Shown: in pieces, positions 18,704 to 28,476 of the stretch
How positions within the stretch are numbered: position 1 is the first letter of the stretch
Layout of the letters: each line of letters opens with the position of its first letter
Assembly (NCBI GenBank): GCA_028284925.1
Contig: JANQQT010000274.1
Location: 1-44,308 of the forward strand
Origin: Phycisphaeraceae bacterium
GTDB lineage: Bacteria > Planctomycetota > Phycisphaerae > Phycisphaerales > Zrk34
Reading direction: 5' to 3'
DNA length: 44,308 bases
Made by a program: the position numbers and the translations under genes
The notes under the pieces: generated by a model
The model's input: the letters and a program-made list of their open reading frames with translations, nothing else
Told to the model about the DNA's origin: nothing
Database searches by the model: none

Positions 18704-20329
18704 CTAGCGAAAGGTAATGGTTTTGGGATCGAATTTGAGATTGTGGCGATTGACGAGGTACCAGAGACGGATGGCGCGGACGGCGAATGACTGGTGGTTG
18801 CGTGGGTTCCAGGGATAGAAGTCGGGCATGGTGGGGAAGAAGCGTTTGAGGATGCGGTGGACATGGAATTGATTGAAAAGGATGCGATAGTCGGCGCGAA
18901 AGAGTTCGGCGGGACTCTTGTCCTGAAGTGTGGAGAGGAAGAAGTCCGTCCCGGATAGGTCACCGCCCTGAAGGAGAATGGTGATGACGGAAAGTTTGGG
19001 GAGGTGGTCGTAAGTGAGTATGTCGGAAGGCGAGAAATCCTTAGGCGGTTTACCTTGACACCAGAGCGCGAGGCGATGGAGGTCGCGTGCGGACTCACCC
19101 AACTCTTTTCCAAGGAGGTACCTGGGGAAGGGAACTTCGATGGGACTGAAGTTATGCATATTTTGGGGAACGGTGTTGGCGCGTTGGGTGATGAGCTCTA
19201 GAAGGACGGGGTCCGCCTTGAGAAAGCCGGCGAGGACGGCGGCGGACTTTCGGTCATTATCGGTGAAGGAGGCGGCGAGTTGTTTGGCAAGGTTGAGAGC
19301 AGCGGGTTTACCAAAACGTTCGACGGCAACGATCGCTGCGAGGTCACGCATGGGCGCGATGGGATCTGCAAGTACCGGGCGAAGCTGTTCGATCCTGGAA
19401 TCGGAATAGACGCGAACGGCTTCGAGGCGTTCAAGCGGCCACATTTCAGGGTTAAGCTTGATACCCTTGAGCGAGGCGGTGGTTTTGGCCTGGAGTGCAG
19501 CAACGCGTTTGACGGCGTCATCGGCATCAAGAGGAGGAGAGGTGTGGCGTGGGAAGGGGTAGGTTCCGGGTTTGGATTTATTGGTGTTTACGAATGCGAT
19601 AGCACGCTGGATGGCTTTGTTCGATTTAAGATCCGGGTGGGGGGCAGGTGTGGTGGCATCAGGTTTGAGGAGGAAGGCAAGCATGATGTAAGCGGATTCG
19701 GCGACGTAGGGGTCCGAGTCTGCTGCGGCGGATTTGAGAAGGTTGAGACGATCGGAATCCGAAAGAGCACCAACCGCAATGACGGCTTTGCGGCGTACGA
19801 TGGGGTCGGAATCTTTGAGGAGTTTCCCGATGGTATCGGCAACGAGGGGGAGCTCATGTCCGGTTTTCTTTAGCCATGCGTGTTCGCCAAAGGTTTCGGC
19901 AACGCTGCGTCGCTGGTAAGGATTTCCCTTGTCGAGCGAGTGGGCCAGTGACTTGAGGCGAGCTCGGGGAAAATCGGCGCCCCACAAGTTGAGTTTTTCC
20001 AGTGTGGCGGCAATGGTTTGAAAGCAGACGTGGGAAGCGTCGTGTTTGTTGAGGAGATTACGCGCAGCATCGATGGTCTTTTTCCTGCCGGGGTGGTCAT
20101 CGGGATAGGGTTTCTCGGCATCCGGCCCGATGATTTGCTGAACCATGTAGTTGATACCGGTGGCGCGTTCGGCAGGGTCGTCGCTGCAGAGTTTCCCCAT
20201 GAAGCGCCAGCGTGAGATTTCGTCGAAGTAGATGAGCGCGAGTGCGGAGGTAAGAGCCACGGCGATCATGAGGCTGATCAGGGAACCGAGGAACATTCGT
20301 CGAAATCGTTTTCTTTTCTTGTTCTTCAT
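18704..20329 (-). CDS. Membrane-anchored HEAT-repeat-like protein of unknown function
   Basis: Not recognised as a named family. The 541 residues begin with a strongly basic stretch (KNKKRKRFRR) and one hydrophobic helix (about 13-36), an N-terminal membrane anchor with the bulk outside. The middle has alpha-helical repeats resembling HEAT/armadillo units, clearest at DSDPIVRRKAVIAVGALSD and DSDPYVAESAYIMLAFLL. The C-terminus is aromatic-rich (WNPRNHQSFAVRAIRLWYLV). Such solenoids usually bind proteins. An alternative TTG at 20404 would overlap the upstream MEMO stop codon by 4 nt (TTGA) and add 25 non-hydrophobic residues; I prefer the ATG at 20329 because it places the anchor at the terminus. 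It is probably co-transcribed with the MEMO gene. Confidence 0.75.
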   Translation of the reverse strand: MKNKKRKRFRRMFLGSLISLMIAVALTSALALIYFDEISRWRFMGKLCSDDPAERATGINYMVQQIIGPDAEKPYPDDHPGRKKTIDAARNLLNKHDASHVCFQTIAATLEKLNLWGADFPRARLKSLAHSLDKGNPYQRRSVAETFGEHAWLKKTGHELPLVADTIGKLLKDSDPIVRRKAVIAVGALSDSDRLNLLKSAAADSDPYVAESAYIMLAFLLKPDATTPAPHPDLKSNKAIQRAIAFVNTNKSKPGTYPFPRHTSPPLDADDAVKRVAALQAKTTASLKGIKLNPEMWPLERLEAVRVYSDSRIEQLRPVLADPIAPMRDLAAIVAVERFGKPAALNLAKQLAASFTDNDRKSAAVLAGFLKADPVLLELITQRANTVPQNMHNFSPIEVPFPRYLLGKELGESARDLHRLALWCQGKPPKDFSPSDILTYDHLPKLSVITILLQGGDLSGTDFFLSTLQDKSPAELFRADYRILFNQFHVHRILKRFFPTMPDFYPWNPRNHQSFAVRAIRLWYLVNRHNLKFDPKTITFR

Positions 20330-20400
20330 TATTGGGTTAGACGCAGGAGTTGGGGGAGGCGTTCGTGAATTGAGGCAGGGACTGGCAAAGGAAGCGTTAG

Positions 20401-21300
20401 TCAACCGATAAGCATGCCGGCGTAACCGACTGAATTCTGGTGATCGGCATGACCGAGATGGTCGAGTTCCCGCGTGGAGTTGGAATGTTCGAGGAGAAAT
20501 GCTCTTTCAGCGCCGAGTTGTTTGCAGGCAGCGAGGGTTGCGGCGATGGAGCCGCCGCCGCAGGCGTTTTTGTTTGCTTGAGTTTCGGCAACAATGGATT
20601 GATATTGCATTTCCCGGATCATCTCAAGAAGGCGTGCGTCATTGACTTCGTGCGCCCATTCAATGCCGGCATCGCCATCGCCGTGGGGACTGAACTGATA
20701 ATTGGGACCATAGTGAGTGAAATCGGTTGAAGCGATGAGGGCTACGGGATCGCTCCAGTCTTTCAGAAGTTGACCAAGTGATTCGCCCCAGATGTGGGCA
20801 TTGGGATGAGGTGGGATGAGGCAAGGGACGATTCGAAACTCCCGATTAAGGGCGGTCTGCATGAGTGGAAGCTGGACTTCGAGGCTATGTTCATACTGGT
20901 GCGCCATGTCGAGCTGAGTGAAATCCTTGAGCGAAGCCATTGCATCACGAAGACGGGTATCGACTTCAATGGGGCCGAGGGGTGTCGCCCATGCATCGGC
21001 GGTTTCGAGGGTTGGGAGCAGGACGGCCATGGTATGAATAGAGCCGGTGAGAATAAAAGTGTTTGCATTCGTTCGTTCGGAGAGGGCGGCGAGCGTCTTG
21101 CCCGCAATTCTTCCGGAACAGACCCAACCGGCGTGAGGGACGATGGCGCCATGCACATGGGCGGGAAGCTCGCCGCCTGCGGACACGTCTTCATCGAGCG
21201 TGCAGAAGTGTGTGGCGTCTTCTGAGCATCGTGTGGGGTCGGCTTCGTAAAAGCGACCGGCGACGGCGGGTGGACGGACTTGTTGGTCGGATTTGGTCAT
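20401..21300 (-). CDS. amrB: MEMO-family protein (AmmeMemoRadiSam system protein B)
   Basis: Homologue of human MEMO1 and of the middle member of the bacterial/archaeal AmmeMemoRadiSam trio; biochemical role in bacteria unknown. At 299 residues it has normal length and the family signatures: RPPAVAGRFYEAD at the N-terminus, VPHAGWVCSG, GSIHTMA, the YEHSLEVQLPLMQ block, STDFTHYG and NACGGGS. The His, Asp, His and Cys residues that line the metal-binding/dioxygenase-like pocket in MEMO are therefore all present. The AMMECR1-like and radical-SAM partners are not in this window. It ends next to the HEAT-like gene (72 nt before that ATG). No obvious Shine-Dalgarno. Confidence 0.9.
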   Translation of the reverse strand: MTKSDQQVRPPAVAGRFYEADPTRCSEDATHFCTLDEDVSAGGELPAHVHGAIVPHAGWVCSGRIAGKTLAALSERTNANTFILTGSIHTMAVLLPTLETADAWATPLGPIEVDTRLRDAMASLKDFTQLDMAHQYEHSLEVQLPLMQTALNREFRIVPCLIPPHPNAHIWGESLGQLLKDWSDPVALIASTDFTHYGPNYQFSPHGDGDAGIEWAHEVNDARLLEMIREMQYQSIVAETQANKNACGGGSIAATLAACKQLGAERAFLLEHSNSTRELDHLGHADHQNSVGYAGMLIG

Positions 21301-21353
21301 GCGACGTTCTCGTTAGCGTAGGGCGTACATATGGTGAAAGGATGACTTTTAAC

Positions 21354-21388
21354 AAAAAGGCCCGCCGAATCATAGGCGGGCCTTTTTT
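21354..21388 (-). terminator. Strong intrinsic terminator after the five-LTD protein gene
   Basis: Perfect stem: GGCCCGCC (21359-21366) pairs with GGCGGGCC (21375-21382) across an 8-nt loop, flanked by A5 (21354-21358) and T6 (21383-21388). It is symmetric and could work both ways, but only the minus-strand gene ends here (stop at 21411). Confidence 0.92.
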
Positions 21389-21410
21389 AAGTATTGATGT
21401 GTGGTCCGGG

Positions 21411-24400
21411 TCAGACGATGGTCTGGAACCAAACACTCTGCGACTCGGATTGCCACCAACTGTAGGCGACGGAGTTGTCGTTGAGTACGATTGCTCTTGC
21501 CCATCGACCTCCGCCGTTGGCGAGGGTATCAAAGCCCCAACTGCCGGCTGTGCCCGGTCCAGAGGCACGAACGAGAGCGTCCGTGGTTTTGTTGAAGTAT
21601 GTGATGTTGGCGGTGGCGCCATTGAAGTAGAGTGTGGTGTAAAGTCCCTGTGAACGTTTGGCCGCGACGGTATGCGTCTGCCAGTTGCCGCCAACGCGCT
21701 CGGCGTACTTCAGGTCGGCATTAAACGCATCGTAGTAGGTCATGGCGGGGTTGCCGGTGACGGGGTTGAACGCGAGGGAGGTAAATCCACCGCCACCGAG
21801 TGTAGGATCTACCGTGACGATATCCCACGTTCCTACGCCGGTCTGTTCGGCATAGCGGAAGCGACCATCGGTGGTGACTTCATAGGAGACGGCCCAGCGA
21901 CCGGTGCTGGGATTGGGCTGGAGACTGGAATAACGACCGACATCATCCTGTGTTTCAATTTCCGTGATTTCCCAGACGCCAGCCTGTTTGACGGCGAAGA
22001 GCAGGTTGCCCTGGGACTTGTTGTAGTAGGTGATGTTGGGGTTGTCGGACGCATCGAACTGGATAGAGGGATAGAGGCCGACTGTTCTACGGGTTTGGAC
22101 GGCTTCGACCGTCCAGTTAGCGCCATCGAATTTGGCATATTTAAGGTCGCCGTTGAAGGCGTCGTAATAAGCGAGGCCCGGAAGTCCGTTGGAGTCGAGC
22201 GCCATGGCGACGTAGATACCGACCTCGGCGGACTGGTTGTCGACGGTGACTTCGGACAGCCAGACACCATTGGCATCCCGGATAGCCGCTTTAAGTGAAC
22301 CATCAGTGACATCATGGTAGGCGAAGTGGGTAATGCCATTAGCATTGATCTGCATGGCGTTGGAAAGGCCACCCGGGAAGAACCTGTGGCCGGGAGCCTC
22401 TTCGACGGCGCTACCTGAGACGTCGAAGGTGTAGGGGTTTTCATCGGCATCGCTGTTGGCGATGGAGATTGTTGCCTGGCGAAGTGTTAGGCCGCCTTCG
22501 GCAGGATCGAAGGTTACATTAAATGTAACCGTATCGGATTGGCCCAGCGTTCCGGTCGCCGGTTGAGTCGTAATTGAGAAGTCCGCGGCGTCCGGTCCAG
22601 TGATTTGGACGAACGGCGCGCCGGTAAGCATCAGGTCTACATTGCCAAGATTGGTGATGGCGAATTGATGGGTTTCGGTATCACCATTGACGTTATTGAA
22701 GCCGAATCGTGTTCCGTCGGCGGCGCTTGGTGTGGTGTCCCCGTCGGCGATAGAGACCGCGTTGCCGAGCACATCGATTTCAGCGGCAGAACCTGTGCCG
22801 GTACCCTGAATGCTGAAGGTATAAGGGTTTTCGTCAACATCGGTATTGGCGATGGTGACCGTAGCCTGCCGAAGGCCAATGCCCTTGGGGGTAAACTGGA
22901 TATCGAACAGGGTTACGCCACCGGCGTTGATCGTTCCTGAAGGCTGCGCGGTAACCTGAAAGTCGCCTGCCGCGGGACCGGAGATTGCGATAAGCGAACC
23001 GCCATTGAGGATGACTTCGCCATCACCGATATTCCGAATGGTGAAAGTATGGGTGATCATGCCGCCGGAGATGGAAGCGTCACCGAAGTCTGTATCATCA
23101 ATCGTGGAGGGGGTTGTGTCGCCGGAGACGATCGAGTTGCCATCGCCCTGAACATCAATATCCGCCAGGCGCTGAAGGTTCCCGGGTGAGGGCAGGACGG
23201 CAGACCAGTTTTCGCCAAAGTCGCCAAACAGATCGGCGCCATCGCGTTCAATGGAGAGCCCTTCGCCATCGGCCTGGGTAGGCCAAGGGGCCTCGTCGTC
23301 GTAGTCGACGCGGTCGACCAAAACGTAAGGCACAACAGCAGGCGTTTCGATGTTGGGCTGTTCGGGTTGTTCAAGGAGAAGCTCTTCACCGCCATTGGCG
23401 AGTCGACCTGTGTAGGGGCCAAAAATCTGAACGGTGTCGGGCATGTTGTAACGGGCCTTGAAAGCCGCCAGTTTGCCGGGATTGGCCACCGGATCGAAAG
23501 GCAGGACGACAAGGTTGTCAAGTCCGCCGATGGTTGCGCCGCCCGGGAATTCGAATTCGACACCACCAGTGATCTTCCAGCCGACGGTTCCAGCGACACC
23601 GAAGGTCTCGCTGAGACCGAAGGTACCGAGCTGAGTATTGTGGATTTCTATGAATTCGAAATCATCCGCGGTGAGCGTGCCGTCGAGGGCGAGTTCTTCC
23701 GGGGTAGGAGCAAGCGGGTTGTAATGAATTTCGGTAATGATGAGTGAATCAATCTTGGGGCCGGTGTTTTCAGCACCGAGCGTAAGTTCTTTCATGGGGA
23801 ACAGCTCGCCCGATCCGTTGAGCCAACGACCGACGGAAACACGATTCGAAGTCGGCCCGAACTGCACATTGTCAACAAACGAAAGGATTTCTCCGCCATC
23901 GCCTTCGGTAAGCCAGATGCGCTCACCGCTTTCGCTAAGGGCGAAGGCATTGGGGTTGTTGACGGGGTCATTGTTGAAATCGAATTCGTTGAACGTGATG
24001 TACCCGTTGGCGGGGATCATCGTGTCAGCCGGAATTTCAAATTTGTCGTACTGGTTGTTTGAATCAGTCAAGAACCAGCCGCCGATATCAATGGCCTGGT
24101 TGGAGGTGTTATGCAGTTCGATGGTATCGGTGGGATTGCCGTCCGTATGCGCAAGGACTTCATTAATAACCACGGGTGGGGCGGAGGTAACGCCGAGACT
24201 GCCGGGTGAACCGTGAAAGCTCAAGCTGCTTCGCCATGTGTCCGGGTCGGTGTAATCATCGGTGAAGTTGACGCGTTCCAGTGATGAGCCGTTACCATTG
24301 GCGCGACCGGGCCATGGATTTTCCACACCATAGTCGACTGTCTCGATGACGGTGAACGGGACAATCGGCGGATCGCCCGGATTTTCACCGGGGACATCGG

Positions 24401-25853
24401 GTTGGCGTTTTTCGAGTGTGAGTGTTTCGCCGGTTTCGTTGAGTCGACTTCCTGCGGATAGCCACCCGCCGACGATGGGGACGGAAGCATCGATGCCGTA
24501 GGTGGTGCGGAAGTTATTAAGGTCGGCAACGTCAATAGTAGGTCGGAAACCAACGACCACGAGGAAGCCGTTTGCGGGAATAATCGTTCCGGCAGGAATG
24601 GCATACTCAACACCCGAGGTGAACTGCCATTCGCCGACGTCAACCGGATCGTTGGTGATGTTGTGGAGTTCTATGAAGTCGAGATTGTCATCGAGTGAAT
24701 CATCAGGGAGGGTACGGTTGAAGTTGTACATGATTTCGCTGATGACCACCGGTCCGATGCGTGGACCAGTGTTGGCCTGCCCGAAGGTCTGTTCGGCCAT
24801 GGGCAGAAAGTTGCCGTTTTGATCAGGCCAGAGACCGAAGGATTCACCGAGTGCGGAAGACCCGAAGGTAACTTCATCGGCAAAACTGGCAGGGTTACCT
24901 GCTCCGTTGGTTTCGGTAAGGAGGACACTGTCACCGTTCGTTCCGCTGAGGCCGAAGTCCCGCGGATCTACACCATCGGTGGAATTGAATTGTGTCTCAT
25001 CGAAAACGACAAAGCCCATTGCGGGGACGACCGTTCCATTGGGAATGATGAATTTATTGGGTTCGGTAACATCATCACTAAGGAGCCAGCCTCCGATGTC
25101 GATGGGCGCATCGGTCTGATTGAAGAGTTCAATCTTGTCCGGGCCGGGTAGCACAGGGTTTGAGAGGATTTCATTGATGACGATGTCTTCGCGTTCACCA
25201 ATTCCGAATGCATTGGGCGTGCCGTGAACTTCGGTCGTGGCTCGCCAGTTGTTAGAGTTGTCGGGGTTGCCGTCGAGGTCGAAGAACTCAAGTGTGCTAC
25301 CGCCGCCGTCGGCGCGCTTGGGCCATGAGCCGCCATCGTTGTAATCGACGACCACGATGTCTGTATTTCCATCGAGAAGTCGGACCGTTTCTCCGCTGTT
25401 GCTCAGGCCGCCCGCGGGAAACTCGCCGGCGATGGGAAGTCCAGCGCCGTACCTTGAGGCGAATGCAGCTTCGTTTCTGACGACAAGTGCAAATTCACCC
25501 GGGCCGAGGTTGGTGATGCCGGACCCGGCAAAGCTAAAATTCAAAGCGGCGTTTTCATCGGTGATACGTACGGTGGTGAGGCTGACATTCTGAGCGGTGG
25601 GATTGTGTATTTCGATGAATTCAAAATCATCGTTGTCACCGGTATCGATTTCGCCGATGGCCGTGTTGGCATCGGCGGGGTTGTAATTGATTTCAGTGAT
25701 GAGAAGATCGGAAACGGAAAGGAGGAGTCGCGGCTCCATCCGGTCAAGTCCCCGCCACTGTGCCACGGATGCGTCATCCCGCCTGCGCCTTCGACGTCGC
25801 GAGGATGTAAGGGGAGTTTCGTTTAGAGTCCGTATAATATCGATAGCATTCAT
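21411..25853 (-). CDS. Giant planctomycete surface protein: EPRxLLS motif, five lamin-tail domains, two Hydin-like domains, beta-propeller-like end
   Basis: Predicted exported protein of 1480 residues. The N-terminus has a run of Arg (RRRRRRR, about 18-25) and MEPRLLLS (about 38-46), the planctomycetal LEPRxLLS motif. Five lamin-tail domains follow, each opened by a VI-E-Y block: LLITEINYNP (about 48), DIVINEILSNP (about 225), PVVISEIMYNF (about 375), PVVINEVLAH (about 560) and SLIITEIHYNP (about 705). Two choice-of-anchor/ASPM-SPD2-Hydin-like domains follow (about 890-1015 and 1020-1150, both with ENPYTF). The last 330 residues are tandem units of about 48 residues with the core YYDAFNGDLKYA, consistent with a beta-propeller. 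No dockerin, PEP-CTERM or LPXTG tail is visible. AAGGAGGAG lies about 9 nt before the ATG. It has its own promoter and terminator. Confidence 0.9.
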   Translation of the reverse strand: MNAIDIIRTLNETPLTSSRRRRRRRDDASVAQWRGLDRMEPRLLLSVSDLLITEINYNPADANTAIGEIDTGDNDDFEFIEIHNPTAQNVSLTTVRITDENAALNFSFAGSGITNLGPGEFALVVRNEAAFASRYGAGLPIAGEFPAGGLSNSGETVRLLDGNTDIVVVDYNDGGSWPKRADGGGSTLEFFDLDGNPDNSNNWRATTEVHGTPNAFGIGEREDIVINEILSNPVLPGPDKIELFNQTDAPIDIGGWLLSDDVTEPNKFIIPNGTVVPAMGFVVFDETQFNSTDGVDPRDFGLSGTNGDSVLLTETNGAGNPASFADEVTFGSSALGESFGLWPDQNGNFLPMAEQTFGQANTGPRIGPVVISEIMYNFNRTLPDDSLDDNLDFIELHNITNDPVDVGEWQFTSGVEYAIPAGTIIPANGFLVVVGFRPTIDVADLNNFRTTYGIDASVPIVGGWLSAGSRLNETGETLTLEKRQPDVPGENPGDPPIVPFTVIETVDYGVENPWPGRANGNGSSLERVNFTDDYTDPDTWRSSLSFHGSPGSLGVTSAPPVVINEVLAHTDGNPTDTIELHNTSNQAIDIGGWFLTDSNNQYDKFEIPADTMIPANGYITFNEFDFNNDPVNNPNAFALSESGERIWLTEGDGGEILSFVDNVQFGPTSNRVSVGRWLNGSGELFPMKELTLGAENTGPKIDSLIITEIHYNPLAPTPEELALDGTLTADDFEFIEIHNTQLGTFGLSETFGVAGTVGWKITGGVEFEFPGGATIGGLDNLVVLPFDPVANPGKLAAFKARYNMPDTVQIFGPYTGRLANGGEELLLEQPEQPNIETPAVVPYVLVDRVDYDDEAPWPTQADGEGLSIERDGADLFGDFGENWSAVLPSPGNLQRLADIDVQGDGNSIVSGDTTPSTIDDTDFGDASISGGMITHTFTIRNIGDGEVILNGGSLIAISGPAAGDFQVTAQPSGTINAGGVTLFDIQFTPKGIGLRQATVTIANTDVDENPYTFSIQGTGTGSAAEIDVLGNAVSIADGDTTPSAADGTRFGFNNVNGDTETHQFAITNLGNVDLMLTGAPFVQITGPDAADFSITTQPATGTLGQSDTVTFNVTFDPAEGGLTLRQATISIANSDADENPYTFDVSGSAVEEAPGHRFFPGGLSNAMQINANGITHFAYHDVTDGSLKAAIRDANGVWLSEVTVDNQSAEVGIYVAMALDSNGLPGLAYYDAFNGDLKYAKFDGANWTVEAVQTRRTVGLYPSIQFDASDNPNITYYNKSQGNLLFAVKQAGVWEITEIETQDDVGRYSSLQPNPSTGRWAVSYEVTTDGRFRYAEQTGVGTWDIVTVDPTLGGGGFTSLAFNPVTGNPAMTYYDAFNADLKYAERVGGNWQTHTVAAKRSQGLYTTLYFNGATANITYFNKTTDALVRASGPGTAGSWGFDTLANGGGRWARAIVLNDNSVAYSWWQSESQSVWFQTIV

Positions 25854-26263
25854 GCGTGCTCTCCTCCTTGGGTATTCTGCCTTTCACCAAGCACAGAATT
25901 GTTTTGGATTTTCTCCTTGCATCCAAAATCAAGGTTGAATGGGCGCTCTCACCTCTTCCTAATAATTTACCCCAAATGGCGGTCTACGTCAACTAAAATC
26001 GGGGATAAACGGCTTGTATCCGAGGGTATTATGCAATAGGCATATAAGTCATTTTTTACGTAAAACTTCTTATTTATCGGAGTTTGAGGGGATATTTGAT
26101 GGGGACTGCCTTGATGGAACTGGGATAAAACCGACAGGAAAAAAATTGAAAATTTTGGAATTGAAAAGTACTTCGGACGAGTTGAAGTTGAAGATCGACC
26201 ATCAAACGGGCCAATACATCCCATAAGCGTCTTGACCAGAAAGAACGTCCAATCATATCGCTA
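25854..26263. other. 410-bp AT-rich intergenic region
   Basis: Lies between the start of the five-LTD gene and the stop of the secreted helical-protein gene. It is noticeably AT-richer than its surroundings and contains the promoter at 25964-25992 and several A/T runs (for example around 26140-26165). I see no convincing gene, tRNA or intrinsic terminator. Confidence 0.6.
25964..25992 (-). promoter_or_regulatory. Sigma70-type promoter for the five-LTD protein gene
   Basis: On the minus strand TTGACG (25992-25987), a 17-bp spacer and TAAATT (25969-25964). This is the best-matching promoter in the window by spacing and -35 box. It predicts a 5' leader of roughly 100 nt carrying a strong Shine-Dalgarno. 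Confidence 0.7.
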
Positions 26264-28411
26264 CTATTTGTCCATCTTGACCGCGAGCTTTTGAGCAAGA
26301 AGGCCGACGTGTTTCATTGCGGCATCCCGCTTTTCGTCATCGTTACTCTGACGGGCATGAGCGGCTTCCATAAGATAAACGCTGATGCGAGCGAGGGGAA
26401 CGCGGTGTTTGACGGCATATGAATTGCCTGTCGGGCTGTAGAGGGTTTGCGATATCAGACCGGACACATCGGCAGGCAGGTATTTGAGTCCCCAATTGAG
26501 CTGGTCACTGAGTATCGAAAGGAGGACAGGGACGGACGACTCGACTTCAATCGCTTCGAGTTGTCCACCAAGTGGTTTCCATGAACCGTGTCCCGCGGCT
26601 TTGGCGGCGGCTGCAACGCGACGGGGAAGTAATTCGATCATGGGCTTGACCGCGTTCGGTTGAACCTCCCATGCGGCCCAGCGATTAAGAAGGGTGATGG
26701 ATTTCTCCATTTCGAGCATGCCTACACCGACACGAACGGCGCGAAGCGTTCGTCGGATAAGGTAAAGGCGTTCAGCAGCGGTGGCGGGGTCGATGCCGCG
26801 TGCCCAAGCGGTGATCCATTCGGATTTGAGTCGATCCAACTGGGCGACGATGAGTGCGTGGCCCGTCTCGCCCGTGATCCGACCCACAAGAGCGGGTTGC
26901 TTGCGAAACCATGCTTCGTAGGGCATGGTGTCAAAGGCATTGAGTTGTTCTTCGAACAAGGCAAGCCAATCGGTATCGTCATCGCGTTTTTTGGAGTCAA
27001 GTTGATTCATGGCAATACGTTTGAAGGTTACAAACAAGCCACCTGTGGGGCGAGGTTTAAATCGTTTGGTGCGTTCGATCCATTTCGGGATGCGATGAAG
27101 GCGTCTGACCTGGGCCATGCGACCGGCGAGGGCATCGGCGGCATCGAGCCATTGGTCTTCGGATATGGACGAGGGCGCTTTCAGGAGAGCATCCATCTTT
27201 CTGAGGAGCGCCAATTCCATACTCTGGTAGTCGGCACGAAAAGCTGCGGCGACCTTGTTGAGATCGCGAGGGAGTTTGACACCAAGTTCATTCCGGTATG
27301 AAAGCATGGTTTGCATAACCTGATCGATGTAAGCAAATAGAGCATCGGCGGCTTTAAGATTACGACCATCTCGGTGCATTTTGACGGCAGCGGCTGCAAT
27401 GGCACGAAGGGTGTCAATGAGAGCCCCTTGTTTCTCGAGGGATGCCAGCTTGGAGACAACCTGTGTTACAGCATCCAGCCGATTAAAACGTTCGATGCCG
27501 GCGTCTCGTGTGCGGTGGTCTTTGATGAGGAGGACACCGTTGAAAAGGTCCATCTTCATACCGGCAACGACCTTGTCTCCAAGGATGGGAACGTCTTTAA
27601 AGCCCTCAGCAACGCGCATGGCCTGGAGCATGAGTTCGTAAACGGGAGCAACCTTGGGACGGAGAGATTCGTTGGCCCAGGCGCGACGAAGCAGGTCAAC
27701 ATTGAGTAGGAGTTCCGTCTTGATGCGCGTATCGACGGGAAGCTTGTTAACACGGTCACGCATGGCGATGATCTTTTTCTGGTCGAGCGTGGCAAGCTGG
27801 ATGGCATTGGAGACGACTCGAGTGGAGCGAATCCACGTGCGCATGGCGGGATCGGCGCCGGAGGCTTGTGCGATTGCGGCCAATCCGCTGAGGACTCGAT
27901 TGAGATACTTATCGATCTGAGCGGGTTCGACACCCGAGAGGGTGTCGGTCAGGACTTCGGCATCCTGGTTGAACTTGTCGATGGCCTTGATCATGGCGGC
28001 GAGCTTTGCCTGCCTTGCCTTGATTTGCTTGTCGTCGAGATTATCCAGCTTCTTGGTGAGACCGGATACGGATGAAATAAGCTTGGCGGCACGGTCGGCG
28101 TGGTTGGCAATGGTGTGACCGTAAAGGAGGGCGACGACGCCTTCATCGCCCTTGGCGATGCCGGCCTTGAGAAGCGTGCGGGCGATGATACGTAAATTGA
28201 TGTCAGCCTTGATCGCGCGTACGGTAAGCGAATCGACCTGACGAAGCCTGGCCAGGCGGGTGGCGATCTGGGTTTCAAGCTGCCGAACCCGGTAGACGGC
28301 GTAGTCGAGAGCCGGCGGTTTGGGCGGATCGAGATCGCGCGGATCGAGTTCGGCGTTTACAACCGTCCCGCCGACGATGCTGATGACTAACCCTATCGTT
28401 AATTCACGCAT
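26264..28411 (-). CDS. Secreted alpha-helical protein of unknown function
   Basis: No recognised family. The 715 residues start with a signal peptide (MRELTIGLVISIVGGTVVNA, probable cleavage after VNA), so the protein is exported. The mature part starts with an acidic/Pro-rich segment (LDPRDLDPPKPPALDY) and is then almost wholly predicted alpha-helical with many Ala, Leu, Lys and Arg (for example LETQIATRLARLRQVDS and KQIKARQAKLAAMIKAI). No catalytic motif or Cys pair stands out. GAGGA lies 6 nt before the ATG. It is 65 nt downstream of the GT4 gene and 100 nt downstream of polA's neighbour in the same orientation, so it is probably the last gene of a polA-GT4 operon. Confidence 0.75.
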   Translation of the reverse strand: MRELTIGLVISIVGGTVVNAELDPRDLDPPKPPALDYAVYRVRQLETQIATRLARLRQVDSLTVRAIKADINLRIIARTLLKAGIAKGDEGVVALLYGHTIANHADRAAKLISSVSGLTKKLDNLDDKQIKARQAKLAAMIKAIDKFNQDAEVLTDTLSGVEPAQIDKYLNRVLSGLAAIAQASGADPAMRTWIRSTRVVSNAIQLATLDQKKIIAMRDRVNKLPVDTRIKTELLLNVDLLRRAWANESLRPKVAPVYELMLQAMRVAEGFKDVPILGDKVVAGMKMDLFNGVLLIKDHRTRDAGIERFNRLDAVTQVVSKLASLEKQGALIDTLRAIAAAAVKMHRDGRNLKAADALFAYIDQVMQTMLSYRNELGVKLPRDLNKVAAAFRADYQSMELALLRKMDALLKAPSSISEDQWLDAADALAGRMAQVRRLHRIPKWIERTKRFKPRPTGGLFVTFKRIAMNQLDSKKRDDDTDWLALFEEQLNAFDTMPYEAWFRKQPALVGRITGETGHALIVAQLDRLKSEWITAWARGIDPATAAERLYLIRRTLRAVRVGVGMLEMEKSITLLNRWAAWEVQPNAVKPMIELLPRRVAAAAKAAGHGSWKPLGGQLEAIEVESSVPVLLSILSDQLNWGLKYLPADVSGLISQTLYSPTGNSYAVKHRVPLARISVYLMEAAHARQSNDDEKRDAAMKHVGLLAQKLAVKMDK

Positions 28412-28476
28412 GATAAATCCTCATCCCCCTGGCCACAACCTTTGAAAGCGTCTGATGGTATTATCGGTTGAACGGG

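Noticed and set aside
26014-26060. dif-like AT-rich imperfect palindrome (TTATGC ... GCATATAA)
   Set aside because: The 11-6-11 arm structure and XerD arm do not match; it also lies outside the zone of skew change.
26014-26226. 70-codon + strand frame in the AT-rich gap
   Set aside because: No recognisable protein features or ribosome binding site; a chance frame.
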